Assembly (NCBI RefSeq): GCF_020524005.1
Contig: NZ_JAIVKK010000004.1
Coordinates: 186,001 to 250,000, forward strand
From: Microbulbifer aggregans
Lineage (GTDB): Bacteria; Pseudomonadota; Gammaproteobacteria; Pseudomonadales; Cellvibrionaceae
Direction: 5' to 3'
Length of the DNA stretch: 64,000 nt
Position numbers and translations under genes: made by a program. A model generated the notes under the pieces. The model did no database searches. It was not told the origin of the DNA and saw only the letters and a program-made list of their open reading frames with translations. Positions within the stretch are counted from its first letter, which is position 1; the number at the start of each line of letters is the position of its first letter. Below, piece after piece: positions 38,607 to 47,318 of this stretch.

Positions 38607-40952
38607 TCAGCCCGGGAGTACCAGGGACTGATCGAGTTTCTGTAGTTGGCTGGCGATCACCTGGCGGATGCGCTCAAGCGCCTGTTCGTTGTCGGCCTCG
38701 AAACGCAGGGTCAATGCCGCGGTGGTATTCGAAGCGCGTACCAGGCCCCAGCCATCGGCGAATTCTATGCGCAGGCCGTCAATGGTGTTGAGGTCCGCCT
38801 GGCCGAATTTGCCCGATGCACGCAACCGGTCGACAAGCGCGAATTTTTCGCTCTCCGCTACCGGCAGCAGGATTTCCGGGGTATTGATCATTTGCGGCAG
38901 AGAGTCAATCAGCTCGTCGAGTGACTGTTCACGCAGTGCCATGATTTCGAGTACACGGGCCGCGGCGTAGCTACCGTCGTCGAAACCGTACCAGCGATCC
39001 TTGATAAAGATATGCCCGGAAAGCTCACCACCCAGCAGGGCGCCGGTTTCGAGCATTTTGGTTTTCATCGGCGCGTGGCCGGTTTTCCACATGATTGGGC
39101 GGCCGCCATACTGGTTGACCAGGTCGCCCAGTGCACGGGAGCTCTTAACGTCGAATACGATATCGGCACCGGGGTTGCGGGCGAGGATGTCCCTTGCCAG
39201 CAGCATTACCAGTTGGTCGGCCCAGACGATGCGGCCGCTGCTGGTGATGAGGGTTACCCGGTCGCCGTCGCCGTCGAGGGCGATACCCAGGTCGGCACCA
39301 GAATTTTTTACCGCTTCTATAAGCGCCTGCAGGTTTTCCGGGCGTGAGGGATCCGGTGCGTGGTTGGGGAAATTGCCGTCCACTTCGCAGTAGAGCGTTT
39401 CTACGGCGCAGCCAAGTTGTTCGAAAAGCTCCGGTGCCAGCTCCGACGTGGCGCCATTACCGGCATCAATCACGATCTGGGGCTGTCCGGCGAGAGCGAC
39501 GTCATTGAAGATTTCATCGATGTAGGCTTCGCTGACATCCTGCTGGTGGTGGCTGCCCTGGCCGCTGGCCACTTTGCCCGACTTCATCAGCTCGTAAACG
39601 TCCGCCAGCTTGTCATCGGCCAGGGGGCGTCCGCCAAGTACCATCTTGAAGCCGTTGTAATCTGCCGGGTTGTGACTCGCGGTCACTACCACACCGCTAC
39701 TGGTGTTTTTGGCTTTGGCGCAGGCGAAATACAGTACCGGGGATGGCACCAGCCCCAGATCCACAGCATTACAGCCGCTCTCCAGAATACCTTCGATCAG
39801 GCAGTCTCTCAGCATCTCACTGCTGTTGCGGCCGTCGCGGCCGATCAGCAGGATTTCCTCGCCGGCCTGTAGCGCAAGCGTGCCCAGTGCGCGGCCGAGC
39901 TGGTAGGCAAAAGGTTCGTTGATCTCTTCCCCTGCCACGCCACGGATGTCGTAGGCGCGAAATACGTGGCGCGGGAAGTCCGTGCTGGGCGTGCGCATCA
40001 GCGCGCGGTGGTCGGCCGTCCCCTCCTCGGCCTGCGGTGCCGCGGCCGCGGCTTGAGGCTCCGTTGCCACTGCCGCGGGTTGCGCGGCTGTGGGCTTGGC
40101 CTCGAGGTCCTCTTTGCGCAGCTTGTCCTTGGCGGTGGAGCCGCGTCGCGCCGCCTTTTCCCAGGGGGCTGCCGTGTCACCAGGCGTATTGCGCCAAAGG
40201 ACATAAAGGGTGCCCAGTAGACCGAGTGTCGCCAGCGTATAGATCCAGCTGGCGGGGATACTGTGTTGAGCAACGAACGCAGCAGAGGGACTGAGCGAAA
40301 CTTGTAAATGGCTGCCAGGCACCTTGGCAGTTGCTGCGTTACCCGTGGATTCGGAAACGGGTGACGTCCACAGCGATCGCGCCGGGCCGTCGGCAAACTG
40401 CTGGCTGATCTGTACTTTGCCGGCACTCAGATCGAGCGCGTCGAGCTGTTGGGTGAACACCGTGAACGGCTGTTCAATGAGAAGTGCGCCGCGGGTATCG
40501 GCAACGGCATTGTACAGGTGCCATTGCCTGTCGCTTCCCTGAAGGAACTCGGGTTGCGGTTGTTGTCCCTCCAGGCTGCGCTTGAGCAGGTCCACCAGAG
40601 CAAAACTCAGGGGAGGCTTGCCGACGCCCACACTGAGCTCTTCCGGCGCGAAAAGCTGTACCGATGCCTGTGGCAAGACCTTGCTGCTGCGGCTTCTGGT
40701 GGAGCCCCCGGGCTCGGATGAAAAATCCTGTAGCTTTTTTCTCTGAGTGCTGAAAAAGGGTTGCAGTTGCGCTGCCAGGTCATCGGCGGCCTGCTGGCTC
40801 GCCGCTTGTACACTGGCTGCATTGCGTTCGGCGATGATATTGGTAAACAGCAGGTGGCTCCCTCCGAGCCAAATGGCTGCGACCAGCAGGGCCGGTAGGA
40901 GTATTCCGCTATTCAGCAGCGGTTTTTTTTCTGTTTGTGTTTGTGATGCCAC
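38607..40952 (-). CDS. algC: Phosphomannomutase/phosphoglucomutase AlgC, long membrane form
   Basis: Interconverts hexose 1- and 6-phosphates for alginate, LPS and rhamnolipid-type sugars. The C-terminal 455 residues are a complete AlgC: HVFRAYDIRG, active-site Ser in VVVTASHNPADYNG, metal site ALDGDGDRV, sugar loop GGELSGH, and phosphate loop RASNTTAALTLRFE. About 330 residues precede it: a transmembrane helix (SGILLPALLVAAIWLGG), a coiled-coil and putative periplasmic domain, a second helix (WIYTLATLGLLGTLYVLW) and an Ala-rich linker. Such long forms also occur in some Pseudomonas. The start is uncertain: GTG 40952 (VASQTQTEKK) is chosen over TTG 40970. It precedes argB; in Pseudomonas dut normally lies upstream but is absent here. 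Confidence 0.93.
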   Translation of the reverse strand: MASQTQTEKKPLLNSGILLPALLVAAIWLGGSHLLFTNIIAERNAASVQAASQQAADDLAAQLQPFFSTQRKKLQDFSSEPGGSTRSRSSKVLPQASVQLFAPEELSVGVGKPPLSFALVDLLKRSLEGQQPQPEFLQGSDRQWHLYNAVADTRGALLIEQPFTVFTQQLDALDLSAGKVQISQQFADGPARSLWTSPVSESTGNAATAKVPGSHLQVSLSPSAAFVAQHSIPASWIYTLATLGLLGTLYVLWRNTPGDTAAPWEKAARRGSTAKDKLRKEDLEAKPTAAQPAAVATEPQAAAAAPQAEEGTADHRALMRTPSTDFPRHVFRAYDIRGVAGEEINEPFAYQLGRALGTLALQAGEEILLIGRDGRNSSEMLRDCLIEGILESGCNAVDLGLVPSPVLYFACAKAKNTSSGVVVTASHNPADYNGFKMVLGGRPLADDKLADVYELMKSGKVASGQGSHHQQDVSEAYIDEIFNDVALAGQPQIVIDAGNGATSELAPELFEQLGCAVETLYCEVDGNFPNHAPDPSRPENLQALIEAVKNSGADLGIALDGDGDRVTLITSSGRIVWADQLVMLLARDILARNPGADIVFDVKSSRALGDLVNQYGGRPIMWKTGHAPMKTKMLETGALLGGELSGHIFIKDRWYGFDDGSYAAARVLEIMALREQSLDELIDSLPQMINTPEILLPVAESEKFALVDRLRASGKFGQADLNTIDGLRIEFADGWGLVRASNTTAALTLRFEADNEQALERIRQVIASQLQKLDQSLVLPG

Positions 40953-41033
40953 GAAATCTACCCAGACCAATATGTGTTAAGCGATAACTTGGGTGCTGTT
41001 GTATCTGTATTTTTGTTGTATTGCTGCCGCGGA

Positions 41034-42248
41034 TCAGCGAGCTGTCGCTGCTCGCTCGGCGATAAGTTCGATCAGCTGCGCCGCGAGTTCGGTTTTAAGT
41101 CCGGCCGGTAGAGCCTGCTGGCCGCTTGGGTCTATCACGACGACCTGGTTGCGGTCACTGTTAAACCCGCCTTCGGGATCGCTGACGTCGTTGGCGATGA
41201 TCATATCCAGTTGCTTGCGCGCAAGCTTGCCCTCCGCGTGGGCGATCACCTTCTCTGTTTCCGCGGCAAAGCCGACTACAAATGGCCGCCTGGCGGTACG
41301 TGCGGCGATAGTGGCGACGATATCCGGGTTCTTAACCAGCGATAAAACGTCAGCATCGTTGCCGGCTTCCTTTTTGATTTTCTGTTCGGCCACAACCGCC
41401 GGGCGGAAGTCCACTACCGCTGCCGCGGAGATGAAAATATCGCAATCGTCCGCGGCCTGTTCGGCCGCAGCCAGCATGTCGTTGGTGCTGACTACATCCA
41501 CCCGGTGCACGCCGGCGGGTGTATCCAGTTTTACCGGGCCGGCTATCAGGGTGACTGCGGCACCGGCCCTTGCCGCTGCTGCGGCGATGGCAAAGCCCAT
41601 TTTCCCGGAGCTGTGGTTGCTCAAATAGCGCACGGGATCCAGCGCTTCCCGGGTTGGGCCTGCGGTGATGGTGACCTTTTTGCCTGCCAGCACCTGCGGA
41701 GGTAACTGGGTTTCAACCAACTGTTCGACGATATCCAGCGGTTCCAACATACGCCCTGGCCCTACATCCCCACAGGCCTGGCTGCCGGCAGCCGGGCCGA
41801 GCAGTGTCACGCCGCGACCCTGCAGTGTACGTGCGTTGGCCTGGGTTGCGGGATGCCGCCACATCGCCTGGTTCATTGCCGGGGCGAGTATCAGCGGCGC
41901 TTCCGAGGCGAGACACAGCGTGGACAACAGGTCATCGGCCATGCCGGCGGCGAGCCGTGCCATGACACTGGCACTGGCCGGCGCGATGAGAATAAAGTCG
42001 GCCCACTTGGCCAGCTCGATATGCCCCATGGCAGCTTCGGCAGCGGGATCCAATAGGTCGGTGTGCACCGGGTTGCCGGAGAGGGCCTGGAACGTCAGCG
42101 GGCGCACGAATTCCTGTGCCCCTGCGGTCATGACCACACGCACATTGGCGCCCCGATCCTGGAGCCTTCGTACCAGGTCGGCGCTTTTATAGGCGGCGAT
42201 GCCGCCGGACACGCCCAGCAATATCCGTTTGTTGGCCAGGGAGGACAT
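41034..42248 (-). CDS. coaBC: Bifunctional CoaBC (phosphopantothenoylcysteine decarboxylase/synthetase)
   Basis: Makes 4'-phosphopantetheine from 4'-phosphopantothenate plus cysteine, for coenzyme A. The 404-residue fusion has the CoaC flavoprotein half (GVSGGIAAYKSADLVRRL, catalytic His in GHIELAKWAD, APAMNQAMW and the conserved Cys in SQACGDVGPGRML) and the CoaB half (VTITAGPTREALDPVRYLSN, HSSGKMGFAIA, and near the end GFAAETEKVIAHAEGKL). Start ATG 42248. It is divergent from radC, as in E. coli and Pseudomonas (dfp-radC). Confidence 0.97.
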   Translation of the reverse strand: MSSLANKRILLGVSGGIAAYKSADLVRRLQDRGANVRVVMTAGAQEFVRPLTFQALSGNPVHTDLLDPAAEAAMGHIELAKWADFILIAPASASVMARLAAGMADDLLSTLCLASEAPLILAPAMNQAMWRHPATQANARTLQGRGVTLLGPAAGSQACGDVGPGRMLEPLDIVEQLVETQLPPQVLAGKKVTITAGPTREALDPVRYLSNHSSGKMGFAIAAAAARAGAAVTLIAGPVKLDTPAGVHRVDVVSTNDMLAAAEQAADDCDIFISAAAVVDFRPAVVAEQKIKKEAGNDADVLSLVKNPDIVATIAARTARRPFVVGFAAETEKVIAHAEGKLARKQLDMIIANDVSDPEGGFNSDRNQVVVIDPSGQQALPAGLKTELAAQLIELIAERAATAR

Positions 42249-42387
42249 ATTTTGCGTTTCCGTAACTCGAAATATTTGTGAAACTCTACAAAGGCGTAGC
42301 CGGTAAGGTTACCACTTTAGTGCGGCGGGCAATATGTCTGACGCATCTCGCACGGAAAGCGAGTATTCACTTATTCAGGGAGGAAAG

Positions 42388-43062
42388 ATGGCGATTACCG
42401 ACTGGCCGCCGGAGGAACGTCCGCGGGAGAAGCTGCTGGCGAAGGGCGCGGGTAATTTATCCGATGCGGAGTTGCTGGCGATCTTTTTGCGCACCGGGCT
42501 GCGAGGGGTCTCCGCGGTGGATTTGGCGCGACAGCTATTAACGGATTTTGGTGGCCTGAGATCGCTGCTGGAAGCTGATCGCAAGGCATTCTGCGCGGGC
42601 AAAGGGCTTGGCGATGCCAAATTTGTACAGTTACAGGCTGTGCTGGAGATGGGGCGCCGACATCTGGCGGAGCAGCTCAAGCGCTCCGATGTCCTGACCA
42701 GCCCCCAGGCGGTGCGTGACTACCTGTCCGCGCAGCTGCGGCATCGCACCCGCGAGGTGTTCTGTTGCCTGTTTCTGGACAGTCAGCACCGCGTCATTGC
42801 CTTTGAAGAGCTGTTTGAGGGTACCCTGAACGCTGCGAGCGTGTATCCCCGGGAGGTAGTACAGGCCGCGCTGGGCAAAGGTGCCGCTGCGGTTATCCTT
42901 GCCCACAACCATCCCTCCGGGGTCAGTGAGCCCAGCCAGGCGGATATTCACATAACCAGGCGGCTGAAAGATGCGCTGGCCCTCGTGGATATCCGGGTGC
43001 TGGACCATTTGATTGTCGGTGAGGGCGAGGGTTGTTCCTTTGCGGAGCGGGGCTTGATTTGA
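42388..43062 (+). CDS. radC: RadC family JAMM-domain protein
   Basis: From ATG 42388 (strong ribosome site GGGAGGAAAG) the protein has 224 residues; the open frame starts at 42334 but the extra 18 residues are not conserved. An N-terminal helix-hairpin-helix region ([22 protein letters not shown]) leads to the MPN/JAMM domain with [18 protein letters not shown] and the metal-binding motif [14 protein letters not shown]. The name 'DNA repair protein RadC' is historical; its activity is unsettled. It is divergent from coaBC, and 265 bp upstream of rpmB, which has its own promoter. Confidence 0.93.
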   Translation: MAITDWPPEERPREKLLAKGAGNLSDAELLAIFLRTGLRGVSAVDLARQLLTDFGGLRSLLEADRKAFCAGKGLGDAKFVQLQAVLEMGRRHLAEQLKRSDVLTSPQAVRDYLSAQLRHRTREVFCCLFLDSQHRVIAFEELFEGTLNAASVYPREVVQAALGKGAAAVILAHNHPSGVSEPSQADIHITRRLKDALALVDIRVLDHLIVGEGEGCSFAERGLI

Positions 43063-43179
43063 TTGCTGCTTTCGAGTCCGTGTGACGGCTAAGGGCCGCA
43101 GGCCCCGTGATCCGAGGCGGGAGGCTTCATTGAGGCGACCGAAAGTGGCCGCCCAGACAGTAAAAATATTGATCAAAAC

Positions 43180-43208
43180 TTGCCCCGCATAGGGGGTTCT
43201 GGTATAAA
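43180..43208 (+). promoter_or_regulatory. Sigma-70 promoter of rpmB-rpmG
   Basis: TTGCCC at 43180-43185 and TATAAA at 43203-43208 with a 17-bp spacer. The start of rpmB is 120 bp downstream, leaving a GC-rich leader. A strong promoter would be expected for ribosomal genes. Confidence 0.6.
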
Positions 43209-43327
43209 ACGCCGCTCTTTGCGGCCGGGCCAGATTCTGTACAGATCCCGCGGTCCGCTGGATAACGAATTTAGTCCCTGCCCCGCCTCAGTGCTGAGGG
43301 CACGAGAGTTTTATAGAGGCCAATCAG

Positions 43328-43564
43328 ATGTCCAAGGTATGTCAGGTAACCGGCAAGCGCCCGGTAACCGGAAACAACGTTTCTCACGCCAAAAACCGCA
43401 CCAAGCGTCGCTTCGTGCCGAACCTGCAGTCCCACCGTTTCTGGGTAGAAGCAGAGAAGCGCTTCGTTAAGCTGCGCATTTCTACTAAAGGTATGCGTAT
43501 TATCGATAAGAAAGGTATCGATACCGTTCTGGCTGAGCTGCGTAAGCGCGGCGAGAAAGTTTAA
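43328..43564 (+). CDS. rpmB: 50S ribosomal protein L28
   Basis: A 78-residue basic protein of the large ribosomal subunit, matching the family length. It has the typical start [20 protein letters not shown] and the conserved [15 protein letters not shown] and [16 protein letters not shown] blocks. Start ATG 43328 with AGAGG upstream. Followed by rpmG in 33 bp; the pair is the standard rpmBG operon and shares one terminator. Confidence 0.98.
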   Translation: MSKVCQVTGKRPVTGNNVSHAKNRTKRRFVPNLQSHRFWVEAEKRFVKLRISTKGMRIIDKKGIDTVLAELRKRGEKV

Positions 43565-43597
43565 TTGCTGCTTTAATAGCAGATTGGAGATAGAGCA

Positions 43598-43753
43598 ATG
43601 CGTGACAAGATTCGCCTGAATTCCAGCGCCGGTACCGGCCACTTCTACACCACTGACAAGAACAAGCGCAACATGCCTGAGAAAATGGAGATCAAAAAGT
43701 ACGATCCCGTTGCTCGCAAGCACGTTATGTACAAGGAAGGCAAAATCAAGTAA
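43598..43753 (+). CDS. rpmG: 50S ribosomal protein L33
   Basis: A 51-residue small basic protein, starting [20 protein letters not shown] and ending [10 protein letters not shown]. It contains no CxxC pairs, so it is the zinc-free form of L33. ATG 43598 is preceded by GGAGATAGAGCA. It is the second gene of rpmB-rpmG; a strong terminator starts 22 bp after the stop. Confidence 0.97.
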   Translation: MRDKIRLNSSAGTGHFYTTDKNKRNMPEKMEIKKYDPVARKHVMYKEGKIK

Positions 43754-43775
43754 TTGATTGCCTTGCTAGTTCGCG

Positions 43776-43802
43776 AAAAAGCCCGGTTTTCCGGGCTTTT
43801 TT
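43776..43802 (+). terminator. Terminator of rpmB-rpmG
   Basis: A5 then GCCCGG, loop TTTT, CCGGGC and a T6 run; a standard strong intrinsic terminator. Confidence 0.92.
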
Positions 43803-43845
43803 GTGTCTGTCGAACGGACGAAAGCTAGAAGCGAAGGCTTCGATG

Positions 43846-44002
43846 CCGGTAGCCCTTTGCCAGACGTTGATTCGGGCCAATACTGGCCCTCACCCTGCGG
43901 GCGCCTTTGGCGTCCAAAACCCTGCGGGTTTTGTCAAAAACAGGATGTTTTTGCAGAGCCCCCATGGATGGGTTCACGGCGTGTCTGGCAAAGGGCTACC
44001 GG
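43846..44002. repeat. Structured palindromic element (copy 3)
   Basis: A perfect 20-bp inverted repeat, CCGGTAGCCCTTTGCCAGAC at 43846 and its complement at 43983-44002, encloses about 117 bp holding several small hairpins: GGGCCA/TGGCCC, AAAACCC/GGGTTTT, CAAAAACA/TGTTTTTG (loop GGA) and CCCAT/ATGGG. The right side shares ACAGGATGTTT and GGATGGGTTCAC with the elements at 54876 and 55448. It fills the gap between rpmG and mutM. It has no coding potential. Confidence 0.8.
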
Positions 44003-44052
44003 TAGCGGAGCCGCCACCAGACTAAATAACTGGCTTCCCCGGAACCCGAACG

Positions 44053-44868
44053 ATGCCCGAGCTACCAGAAGTAGAAACCACCAAACGCGGCTTGGCCCCC
44101 CACCTGGAAGGCCGCAAGGTAAAACTGTGCGAAATCCGCCAGCACAGTCTGCGCTGGCCGGTGGATGCGGATTTTGCTGAGAAGATTCGTGGCGCGCGTA
44201 TCCTGCGCCTGGATCGTCGCGCCAAGTATCTGCTGGTAGAAACGGATAAGGGGATGGCAATCTGGCACCTGGGAATGTCCGGAAGCCTGCGCATGGTGGA
44301 TGTGAGCCTGCCCCCGGAAAAGCATGACCACATCGACTGGCTGCTGGACAGCGGACAGCGCCTGCGCTTCCATGACCCTCGTCGCTTTGGTGCCCTGCTG
44401 TGGACAACCGAAGATCCCGCAGAACACGAGCTCATCGCGCACCTGGGTCCCGAGCCACTGAGCGACGACTTTCACGCCGATTACCTGTTCAGTGCCTCTC
44501 GTGGGCGTAAAGCCCCGGTCAAAACCTTCATCATGGACGGCCGTATCGTCGTCGGCGTCGGCAATATCTACGCCAGCGAAGCCCTGTTCATGGCAGGCAT
44601 CCGCCCGCAAACTGCTGCAGGCAAAATCTCCCGCCCCCGTTACGAGCGATTGGTGGAAGCCATCAAAACCGTTCTCGCCGCAGCGATCCAGCAGGGCGGA
44701 ACCACGCTCAAGGACTTTGTCGGCGGCGACGGCAAACCAGGCTACTTCGCTCAGCAACTGAATGCCTACGGCCGGGCTGGCCAACCCTGCCCCCGTTGCC
44801 CCGGCACGATTCGCGAGCAGATTATTGGCCAACGCAATACCTTTTTCTGTCCTCGCTGTCAGCGTTAA
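44053..44868 (+). CDS. mutM: Formamidopyrimidine-DNA glycosylase
   Basis: Removes 8-oxoguanine and formamidopyrimidines from DNA and nicks the abasic site. The 271 residues match the family. The catalytic N-terminal Pro-Glu is in MPELPEVETTKRGL; the Lys of the LxxK region and the Asn of GVGNIYASEALF are present; a C-terminal zinc finger has the four cysteines in CPRCPGTI and FFCPRCQR. Start ATG 44053. It lies between the structured repeat and an AT-richer accessory cluster, with 268 AT-rich bases of non-coding DNA after it. Confidence 0.97.
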   Translation: MPELPEVETTKRGLAPHLEGRKVKLCEIRQHSLRWPVDADFAEKIRGARILRLDRRAKYLLVETDKGMAIWHLGMSGSLRMVDVSLPPEKHDHIDWLLDSGQRLRFHDPRRFGALLWTTEDPAEHELIAHLGPEPLSDDFHADYLFSASRGRKAPVKTFIMDGRIVVGVGNIYASEALFMAGIRPQTAAGKISRPRYERLVEAIKTVLAAAIQQGGTTLKDFVGGDGKPGYFAQQLNAYGRAGQPCPRCPGTIREQIIGQRNTFFCPRCQR

Positions 44869-45136
44869 ACGAAAAGCAAAATCGCGATCGCCTTGATAGG
44901 TTCAACTTAAAACGACAGTACCTATTAAGATTTTTTCTCTTCCTTTATGAAAAATAACGGGCAACTTTAGGCGCTACGGAATAACTGTGGCGCCTATTTC
45001 ATTTGTTTTCCTGAACGCAAATCTTCCTTTCGCTTTCCTTAAATAAAATTCGTGTGATAACCCGCGTAGAATACCGCCACACCTGAACATAGAATCTATT
45101 CACTTATTTAGCCATTCAAACCGCAATGGAGAAGTT

Positions 45137-45610
45137 ATGCAGTTACTTAAAGGACTGGTGGCGACTATTTTATTTGCTGCTTCGTCAAGTTTAATGGCGA
45201 AAGAGTGTGTTATTTCCACTACACCCAGAGCCTTGTTTACTGGTGTGGAAGGCGTTGTCCGGGAGCACTTCGAACCCGAGAAGGGAGAGTACAGTGCAAC
45301 CTTGAAGGACGGCAGTAGTGTAACCGCTCGTTTCGATCTTTGTGGTCTTGGGGTTAAAGCAAGTTACTTGATCGAGCATGAAAGCGGTCGCCTGTCAGAA
45401 TACATAAAAGTATTGCTGGTTAGTGCGATTCCATCAGAAGACACCGCCCGCACCATATCCTCACAAGTTGTGAAGTATTCAGAAGAGGATTTTCGCCGAG
45501 GGATTACCCTGCAAGAGGCCAATGGGGGCCACAGGGTTCAGGTCAAGGATTCGCCGAGCCCACTGTATGAAACAGTCATTCATTATCGTTGGGTTCCACC
45601 AGAGCATTAA
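45137..45610 (+). CDS. Exported protein of unknown function (cluster gene 1)
   Basis: A 157-residue protein with a signal peptide (LVATILFAASSSLMA, cleavage before KECVIS). The mature part is mostly beta with two cysteines (KECVIS and DLCGLG) that could form a disulfide in the periplasm. I recognise no family. It is the first of three same-strand genes, spaced 9 and 24 bp, that together look like one operon. Base composition and codon use are AT-richer than mutM and ggt on either side. Its position before a peptidase-like gene makes a periplasmic inhibitor (immunity) role possible; that is inference from context only. Confidence 0.6.
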   Translation: MQLLKGLVATILFAASSSLMAKECVISTTPRALFTGVEGVVREHFEPEKGEYSATLKDGSSVTARFDLCGLGVKASYLIEHESGRLSEYIKVLLVSAIPSEDTARTISSQVVKYSEEDFRRGITLQEANGGHRVQVKDSPSPLYETVIHYRWVPPEH

Positions 45611-45619
45611 GGGAATACT

Positions 45620-46069
45620 ATGAAAGCTATGAAAATGGTGAGCGCAGTTTTTTTGGTTTGTATGCCGCTTGCTGGTTGTGCGGAGGAAAGCGGCTCCGAA
45701 AATTATAGTGGCCAGGCCAGCGTGAGCCGTGCGACCGAGTATAGCTCTGAACTCCAGACTGAACTTAGAGATAGCGGAGAGATTTTAGCGGTTGGGAGGG
45801 GGGAATCCGGGGGCGTCAATGCCAGTTACTTCTACACTTCACCGCCCTCCAGGGAAGAGCTCGCCAGCCGAATTGTCGAGATGATGTCGTTGGCTGGGGT
45901 GAGCCAGGAATTTATCCAGAAAATAGGCGGGCGCCTGCAAAGAAACCGCACTCTAAATAAAGAAGAGTTTTCGCTACCCCTTACCGATGTTGATGGAAAG
46001 ATTTACCAGTTTTCTTTCTCAAGCGATATCGATAACAGCTTTTACGTGATCAATTATACGGCCAAATAA
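45620..46069 (+). CDS. Lipoprotein of unknown function (cluster gene 2)
   Basis: A 149-residue lipoprotein: the signal MKMVSAVFLVCMPLAGC carries the lipobox LAGC, and residue +2 is Ala, which favours outer-membrane sorting. The mature part has a Ser/Glu-rich linker then a compact domain (SREELASRIVEMMSLAGVSQ, a helix; YQFSFSSDIDNSFYVINY, strands). No family recognised. It starts 9 bp after gene 1 and ends 24 bp before the peptidase-like gene. AT-rich like its neighbours. It could anchor or inhibit the product of gene 3 in the periplasm; function is unproven. Confidence 0.6.
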   Translation: MKAMKMVSAVFLVCMPLAGCAEESGSENYSGQASVSRATEYSSELQTELRDSGEILAVGRGESGGVNASYFYTSPPSREELASRIVEMMSLAGVSQEFIQKIGGRLQRNRTLNKEEFSLPLTDVDGKIYQFSFSSDIDNSFYVINYTAK

Positions 46070-46093
46070 AATTGATATTACAGGGAGTTTCCG

Positions 46094-47131
46094 GTGTACA
46101 TAGAAGGATCAGTCGGGTTTGGCGGGAAAAATAAAAAATCGGATGTTCAATTTGTACAGGATCTGCTGGCATTACTTTCCGAACAAGATCTTCGGATGCC
46201 TGAAATCGGCGTAGATGGGGTTTCCGGGCCCATGACAATAGATGCCGTCTCAAAATTTCAAACGTTCTATGTGAAGCTGAAAAAACCGGATGGACGCATT
46301 GATCCCAATGGGCGGTCAGAGAAAGTTCTGGTGGCCAAAGCCATCGAAATTGATAAGGATTTGATTCCGGTCCTGGCTAAAAAGTACGGCTTGCGCCGCG
46401 AGTCTCCGGCGAAATCGGGCGCTGGGGCTCGCTCTATTCAATATCGCTCCAGCGCCAAACGCGTATTAAGCCCCTATTCCGAAAATGTCGTAAAGCTGGC
46501 GATGGGCTTTGGCGGTATCCTGAAATGCGATATTTCCAGCACCATACGTACCATGCATGACCAGGCGAGAATTATGTATGACAACTGTGCAAGCTTCCCG
46601 GCAGCAACCTCTGTCAGTAGTCTGAGAGCGGCGCGAGGCTGGGGTTATGCCGCGGCCGGAAGATCGGTCGAAGAGGTCTACTTCGAGAATAAGTCGAAAG
46701 CCAGGGCGGACGTCATTTCTTTAATGGAAAAGAAAATAGCGTCTATATCGAAAGGCGGGGTGAGAGTATCCCTGCATTGTGTGCCTGAAGCCGATTACAA
46801 AAAAAATAATATTCTCGACATTCCGTACAGCAGTGTGGAAGCCACCAAGAGAAAAGACTTTGAAATCGCACTTATGGGCATGTCGACCGAAGTGAAAAAT
46901 ATGCGCTATAAGCAACCCACCAAGGCAGAGGAATATATCTCCCGGCTGATCATCGAGGATAGGTGCTGGCACCTTGAGATCCCCCAGCTTAACAAGGCGC
47001 TGCCTAACGCCAAAGTGCCGAGCGCTCCGGTGGTCAACTACGGAAATCGTCCTGGCTTGGTATTTCGTGGTGTCGTTGCGGATGTGTGGTCCGGTGAATA
47101 CTTTGGCAAGTTTTTGGATGATTGGTTTTAG
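46094..47131 (+). CDS. Peptidoglycan-binding, M15 peptidase-like protein (cluster gene 3)
   Basis: A 345-residue protein starting at GTG 46094 (ribosome site AGGGAG) with no signal peptide. Residues 1-75 look like a peptidoglycan-binding domain (SDVQFVQDLLALLSEQ, GVDGVSGPMTIDAVSKFQ). A second domain from about residue 145 has the layout of VanY/M15 peptidases: ISSTIRTMHDQARIMYDN, then RVSLHCVPEAD with NNILDI nearby, and WHLEIPQ near residue 295; the His, Asp and His would be the zinc ligands. This is a motif reading, not a confirmed assignment. The lack of an export signal, next to two exported partners, resembles peptidoglycan-cleaving secretion-system effectors with immunity proteins. A phage-endolysin-like origin is also possible. 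Confidence 0.55.
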   Translation: MYIEGSVGFGGKNKKSDVQFVQDLLALLSEQDLRMPEIGVDGVSGPMTIDAVSKFQTFYVKLKKPDGRIDPNGRSEKVLVAKAIEIDKDLIPVLAKKYGLRRESPAKSGAGARSIQYRSSAKRVLSPYSENVVKLAMGFGGILKCDISSTIRTMHDQARIMYDNCASFPAATSVSSLRAARGWGYAAAGRSVEEVYFENKSKARADVISLMEKKIASISKGGVRVSLHCVPEADYKKNNILDIPYSSVEATKRKDFEIALMGMSTEVKNMRYKQPTKAEEYISRLIIEDRCWHLEIPQLNKALPNAKVPSAPVVNYGNRPGLVFRGVVADVWSGEYFGKFLDDWF

Positions 47132-47258
47132 TCACAAGAACTGACACCGCTAATTGCGGTGGCTCACAGGGGGCTGTTTGGAGACTGGTCGATTCCAGTT
47201 TTCCGGTGCTACTGGGTAGCGGCGGGTTGAGGCAGGGTTAGATGGTGGCGGTGTTCGG

Positions 47259-47284
47259 GAACGATGGCTGGCGGGCCATCGTTC
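47259..47284. terminator. Hairpin between the cluster and ggt
   Basis: Perfect 10-bp stem GAACGATGGC / GCCATCGTTC with a 6-base loop, between the convergent stop codons. No clear T-run, so termination activity is uncertain. Confidence 0.5.
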
Positions 47285-47318
47285 AAATTCTGTCATTGCA
47301 GGGTATAGATCGGCACCC

